Positions 61,016-64,000 of a DNA stretch of 64,000 nucleotides are shown one piece after another (the first letter of the stretch is position 1; the number at the start of each line of letters is the position of its first letter). The notes beneath the pieces were generated by a model, which made no database searches, was not told where the DNA came from, and was given only the letters and a program-made list of their open reading frames with translations. The position numbers and the translations under genes are program-made. The DNA comes from Acanthosepion pharaonis. Taxonomy: Eukaryota > Mollusca > Cephalopoda > Sepiida > Sepiidae. The stretch lies in contig CAHIKZ030005496.1 in NCBI GenBank assembly GCA_903632075.3, positions 1,937,001 to 2,001,000 on the forward strand, read 5' to 3'.

Positions 61016-61110
61016 TTATTTTTAGAAACACACACAGTGATACATACATATATATATGTGCTATATTTATGGGATAAAGGGGTCAATATCAGAGATAGAG
61101 CGTGTGTAAA

Positions 61111-61229
61111 TATAAAAGTGAACATAGAAGTCAACACTTCGAGTCGACAGTCTGTTTCATGCTAGATGCAATCTTCATCTAGCATGAAACAGACTGTCGC
61201 CTCTACATGTTGACTTCTATGTTCACTTT

Positions 61230-61233
<4 letters not shown>
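61111..61233. repeat. 123-bp palindrome (near-perfect inverted repeat)
   Basis: The outer arms TATAAAAGTGAACATAGAAG/TCAACA (61111-61136) and their complement at 61208-61233 pair. A 9-bp mismatched region follows on each side, then 61146-61168 pairs with 61176-61198 (ACAGTCTGTTTCATGCTAGA and complement) around a 7-nt loop CAATCTT. It sits inside a copy of the 58350 dispersed repeat. Confidence 0.93.

Positions 61234-61280
<47 letters not shown>
61230..61280. repeat. (TA)n-(GT)n compound microsatellite
   Basis: A TA run passes into a GT run. Adjacent repeat copies begin or end here. Confidence 0.95.
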
Positions 61281-61345
61281 TTAGGTAGTAAATGTTCTTT
61301 ATGGCAAGAAAGATTATTCGTAATTTGGAAAAGTTGATCATTTCC
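61251..61345 (+). repeat. dispersed repeat block, copy 2 (5' half)
   Basis: TTTAGGTAGTAAATGTTCTT, AAGATTATTCGTAATTTGG and AAAAGTTGATCATTTCC match 60070-60140. It is then joined to CAAAGAATTCCTTCTGTTGC, matching 60494-60515, so the middle of copy 1 is missing. Confidence 0.8.
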
Positions 61346-61544
61346 AAAGAATTCCTTCTGTTGCGTCATCCATATCATATCTCACATAACACATAGAAAG
61401 CACAAGAACACATACTGCTCAGCTTTGGTCAATGACGGTGCCACATTTCTAGAAACAGAACTGGACTCAAGAACCAATAAGTTTTGCTGAGCATGAAACC
61501 ATTATTTTTTCAAGAAAATGGCACAATGGGACTATAGTCCAAGT

Positions 61545-61800
61545 TCGTTTTGTCACTCGACAGATAAACGCAAGACTTCACCTGCTTTTGCCAAATTCTG
61601 ATGGAGGGTGTCGTCGCCTTTCTCTTTTGATCTCGACTTTAATCTGATTCTTAATCAACAAGATCAGCTGGGAAGAGTTAAACTTCTCGTCTCCATAGAA
61701 GTCCTTCTCGCACCGTCTATAGCACGACTCGCATAATACCCAGCAAGCACAAGAATACATTATACGCAGCTTTAGTCAATGACTTTACCACATTGCTACA
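61545..61800 (+). repeat. dispersed repeat block, copy 3 (3' half)
   Basis: TGTCACTCGACAGATAAACG, AATTCTGATGGAGGGTGTCG and TTTAATCTGATTCTTAATCA match 60352-60465. GCACAAGAATACATTATACG and AGTCAATGACTTTACCACAT match 61397-61445. A minus-strand 60-codon frame across it shows no domain I recognise. Confidence 0.8.
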
Positions 61801-61902
61801 AAAAGAAGAATTTTTTCTTTCACTCAGTAATACCCAAAGCTAGAGAACACTGTACAATCAATAGCTGTCGGTTGGAAATAGATCGATCGATTGATTTTTA
61901 AT

Positions 61903-62760
61903 GACATATCAACACCTTTATGGGTCATTTAATGCCGAAATTTAATTGTCTTTATAGCTTTGAAGTAATAAAAATATGACATACCGGGTTTAACAGTAAA
62001 ATTCTCCAAATCGAGATAATCGTCCATCCCACAAAATGTTTAATATCTAAAAAAAAGAAAAAAAAATACTAAACGAATTTTTTCCCCATTTTCAGATGAG
62101 ACGTCTAGCCATCTTGATAGCATTTCTCGTAAGAATCACTGAAAAACACTGAGACATTTAGCTCAAAAGCAAACAGGTTAAAATCGTTTTGTGTCAACCC
62201 CACTGTCTTCCCAACTGAGCACTGGTGAGAGGAAAAAAGATCATTCAGGCCTTCAGTAATGGTACCAACATTCATACTCTGGCTTCCATCTTCAAAGTCT
62301 ACTCATGACCCATCAAGAGAACGATGAATAAGTTTAAAACAGAAGGAACAGTAGAGAGGAAAACTGGATCAGGAAGTCACAACAGCAAGGGGGATCATCA
62401 TTTCAACTTAGAGCTAAATACATTTTTATTGTTCAAAAGTAGAGCCCAGTAGTGTTGTAGAAAGCTCGGAGAATTCCAGTAAGATATCTTTAATCATATC
62501 TTAAATACAACTGTTCAAAGCTTAATCTAACTATTGGACAATTTTGCTGTTACACCCCTTATGTTATTCTGCTTTCACAGTTGACTACATGGTAGGTGAT
62601 ACTCAGCTTTCGTGCATATGCATGTTTGCGTTGATATGGTTACTATAGGCGGTGATACGTGCGTTTTAGGTTGTAGTTTTGTTAAAGTTATTTTGGGATA
62701 CAGTTTGATTTAAGAAATTGTAGGATGTTATATGGTGTAATTCCCTGAAACAGTACTTTC
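61903..62760 (+). repeat. composite repeat, right arm (inverted relative to 5216-8390)
   Basis: The reverse complement matches the left composite block: 61921-62276 with 6157-6530, and 62340-62640 with 5520-5830. It contains one Tc1-like N-terminal remnant (next entry). The left block holds several copies of this segment; here there is one. Confidence 0.85.
62222..62520 (+). pseudogene. Tc1-like transposase N-terminal remnant, right arm
   Basis: Plus-strand reading with breaks gives an ERKKIIQAFSNGTNIHTLAS stretch, IFKVY and a stop, then RTMNKFKTEGTVERKTGSGS and a GDHHFNLELNTFLLF segment. This is the same order as the minus-strand copies at 5615-8200. The residues TVERKTGSGS are nearer to the usual Tc1 linker (TVxRKxGSGRP) than in the left copies. 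In-frame stops interrupt it and no catalytic domain follows. Confidence 0.6.
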
Positions 62761-62771
62761 ATATTGGTTGA

Positions 62772-63410
62772 TATAGTTTAGCGGCATATCAACACCTCTA
62801 TGCTGAAATCTAAATATTTTGAACACAATTTTATGGCCTCAACTAAATATATTTTGAACGCAATTGTATGCCTTCAACTACATATATGTATTGTTGGACA
62901 TTTTGTTTAGCGGCATATCAACATCTCTATGGGTTATTTAATACCGAAATTTAAATATTTGGAACACAATTTTATGGTTTCAACTAAATATATTTTGAAC
63001 ACAATTGTATGCCTTCAACTACACATATGTATTGTTGGTCATTTTGTTTAGCGGCATATCAACATCTCTATGGGTTATTTAATACCGGAATGTAAATATT
63101 TTGAACACAATTTTACGGTTTCAAATAAGTATATTTTGAACGCAATTGTATGCCTTCAACTACACATATGTATTGTTGGTCATTTTGTTTAGCGGCATAT
63201 TAACACCTCTATGGGTTATTTAATACCGAAATCTAAATATTTTGAAGACAATTTTATGGCTTCAACTAAATATATTTTGAACGCAATTGTATGCCTTCAA
63301 CTACATATATGTATTGTTGGTCATCTTGTTTAGCGGCATATCAACATCTCTATGGGTTATTTAATACCAAAATCTAAATATTTTGTACGTAATTTTAAGC
63401 TTTCGGTGTT
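62772..63410 (+). repeat. 141-bp satellite (about 5 units)
   Basis: TTTTGTTTAGCGGCATATCA recurs at 62901, 63042, 63183 and 63324 (141-bp steps), and GTTTAGCGGCATATCAACAC at 62776 starts a first unit about 12 bp shorter. The unit also contains ACCTCTATGGGTTATTTAAT, TTTTGAACACAATTTTATGG and GCAATTGTATGCCTTCAACT. Single related segments occur at 7545-7650 and 49990-50090. Confidence 0.95.
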
Positions 63411-63505
63411 TTTAATATATACATTTTGTAGATCATAAAATTTATTGCTGGTAATTTTACTATAAAAATGTACTGTTGATTTTTGTTTGGAGTTTCACTA
63501 TATGC

Positions 63506-63783
63506 CCATAGCTGGGACCCTTGCAGGAGCCACCACCCCGGGTAGGGGTAGACCTAATGACAACAGCAGTTAAGAGGCGGTCCCACGCTTCTCAAAATCT
63601 TCAATCTCCCGATCAGAGTCCTTGCGGCTGGATGTAGTTTATCGTCAAACCCAGGACGGTGTTAGAGATGGATGAATTCATGTTGCACCTTAGGGTGGAA
63701 ATGAATGCAAGCAGACTAGACCGAGATTTGAACTCAGATCTCTGATTCCAATTTCAGAGCTTGTAACTGTTACGCCAACCATA
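63506..63783 (-). mobile_element. tRNA-derived SINE with one 88-bp satellite segment
   Basis: On the minus strand the order is: a tRNA-like head (GGTTGGCGTAACAGTTACAA, GGAATCAGAGATCTGAGTTC, AAATCTCGG); a linker (CCGTCCTGGGTTTGACGATA); one 88-bp segment (CCGCAAGGACTCTGATCGGG, then TGAGAAGCGTGGGACCGC, CTCTTAACTGCTGTTGTC); and a tail (GGGGTGGTGGCTCCTGCAAG, GGTCCCAGCTATGG). The head shares GGAATCAGAGA and GAGTTC with the 186-bp satellite head. This single copy explains arrays A, B and C as amplified internal pieces of such a SINE. Confidence 0.75.
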
Positions 63784-64000
63784 CGTCGAAAAGAATTCTT
63801 TCAGGAACTGAATTTCAATATTTCAAATCGTATGTAATTATGAATTCTGCTATATTCTTGGAAACATAATTATTTTACCATTTCCAACCGTATTCCATGC
63901 GAAAATTATTTAATATAATTAGGAATCGAACACTATTTTGCAGAGCCAGATTAAGCAATCATATAAATGTATATTTTTGTATCCAGAAAGGAAAATGGAG
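63784..64000. other. gene-free right edge
   Basis: AT-rich DNA with no recognised feature; it may continue outside the window. Confidence 0.4.

Noticed and set aside
61578..61760. Minus-strand 60-codon frame
   Set aside because: Lies across a repeat present in other copies, where the frame is not kept.

Overview
This is gene-poor, AT-rich eukaryotic DNA made almost wholly of repeats. I find no intact protein-coding gene and no true tRNA or rRNA gene. The mixture suggests a mollusc, most likely a cephalopod such as an octopus: tRNA-derived SINEs in high copy, Tc1/mariner relics, short Helitrons ending in a hairpin and CTAG, and many (TA)n and (GT)n microsatellites. That assignment is inference and rests on no host gene.

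Layout. 85-1093 is a decayed, internally deleted mariner transposon with both inverted ends and TA duplications. 2255-5147 is an 88-bp satellite (about 31 copies). 5148-8390 is a composite repeat holding several broken Tc1-like N-termini. 8420-8905 is a second decayed transposase. 8936-43043 is a 34-kb satellite of about 186-bp units (about 180 copies), each carrying a tRNA-like pol III promoter head. It ends in what looks like a full-length SINE (43044-43500), and a lone SINE with the same head follows at 44493. 45731-46972 and 47693-48450 are two more 88-bp arrays, separated by a transposase remnant and unassigned DNA. 48498-49835 is a Helitron. 50560-51030 is a 152-bp triplication. 52020-52720 holds a duplicated repeat with hammerhead-like motifs and a mariner MITE. 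53100-55780 is a 146-bp satellite. 55870-56067 is a retroelement-like ORF end. 56843-57609 is a second Helitron inside a (TA)n tract. 57610-61800 is a mosaic of dispersed duplications and microsatellites. 61903-63410 is a Tc1-like block plus a 141-bp satellite, and 63506-63783 is a minus-strand SINE.

Two structural relations tie the window together. First, the 186-bp satellite is the 5' part of a tRNA-derived SINE: its last unit and the lone copy at 44493 carry SINE sequence that the array units lack. Second, the 88-bp satellite is an internal segment of another tRNA-headed SINE, seen once with its head at 63506-63783. That SINE is followed by the same downstream sequence (Tc1-like block, 141-bp motif) at both window edges, in opposite orientation, and in part at 48430-50090. 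Different copies of this composite have amplified different internal segments.

Part of the fine structure, notably scrambled satellite units and variable A-runs, may be assembly error. Positions inside arrays should be treated as approximate.
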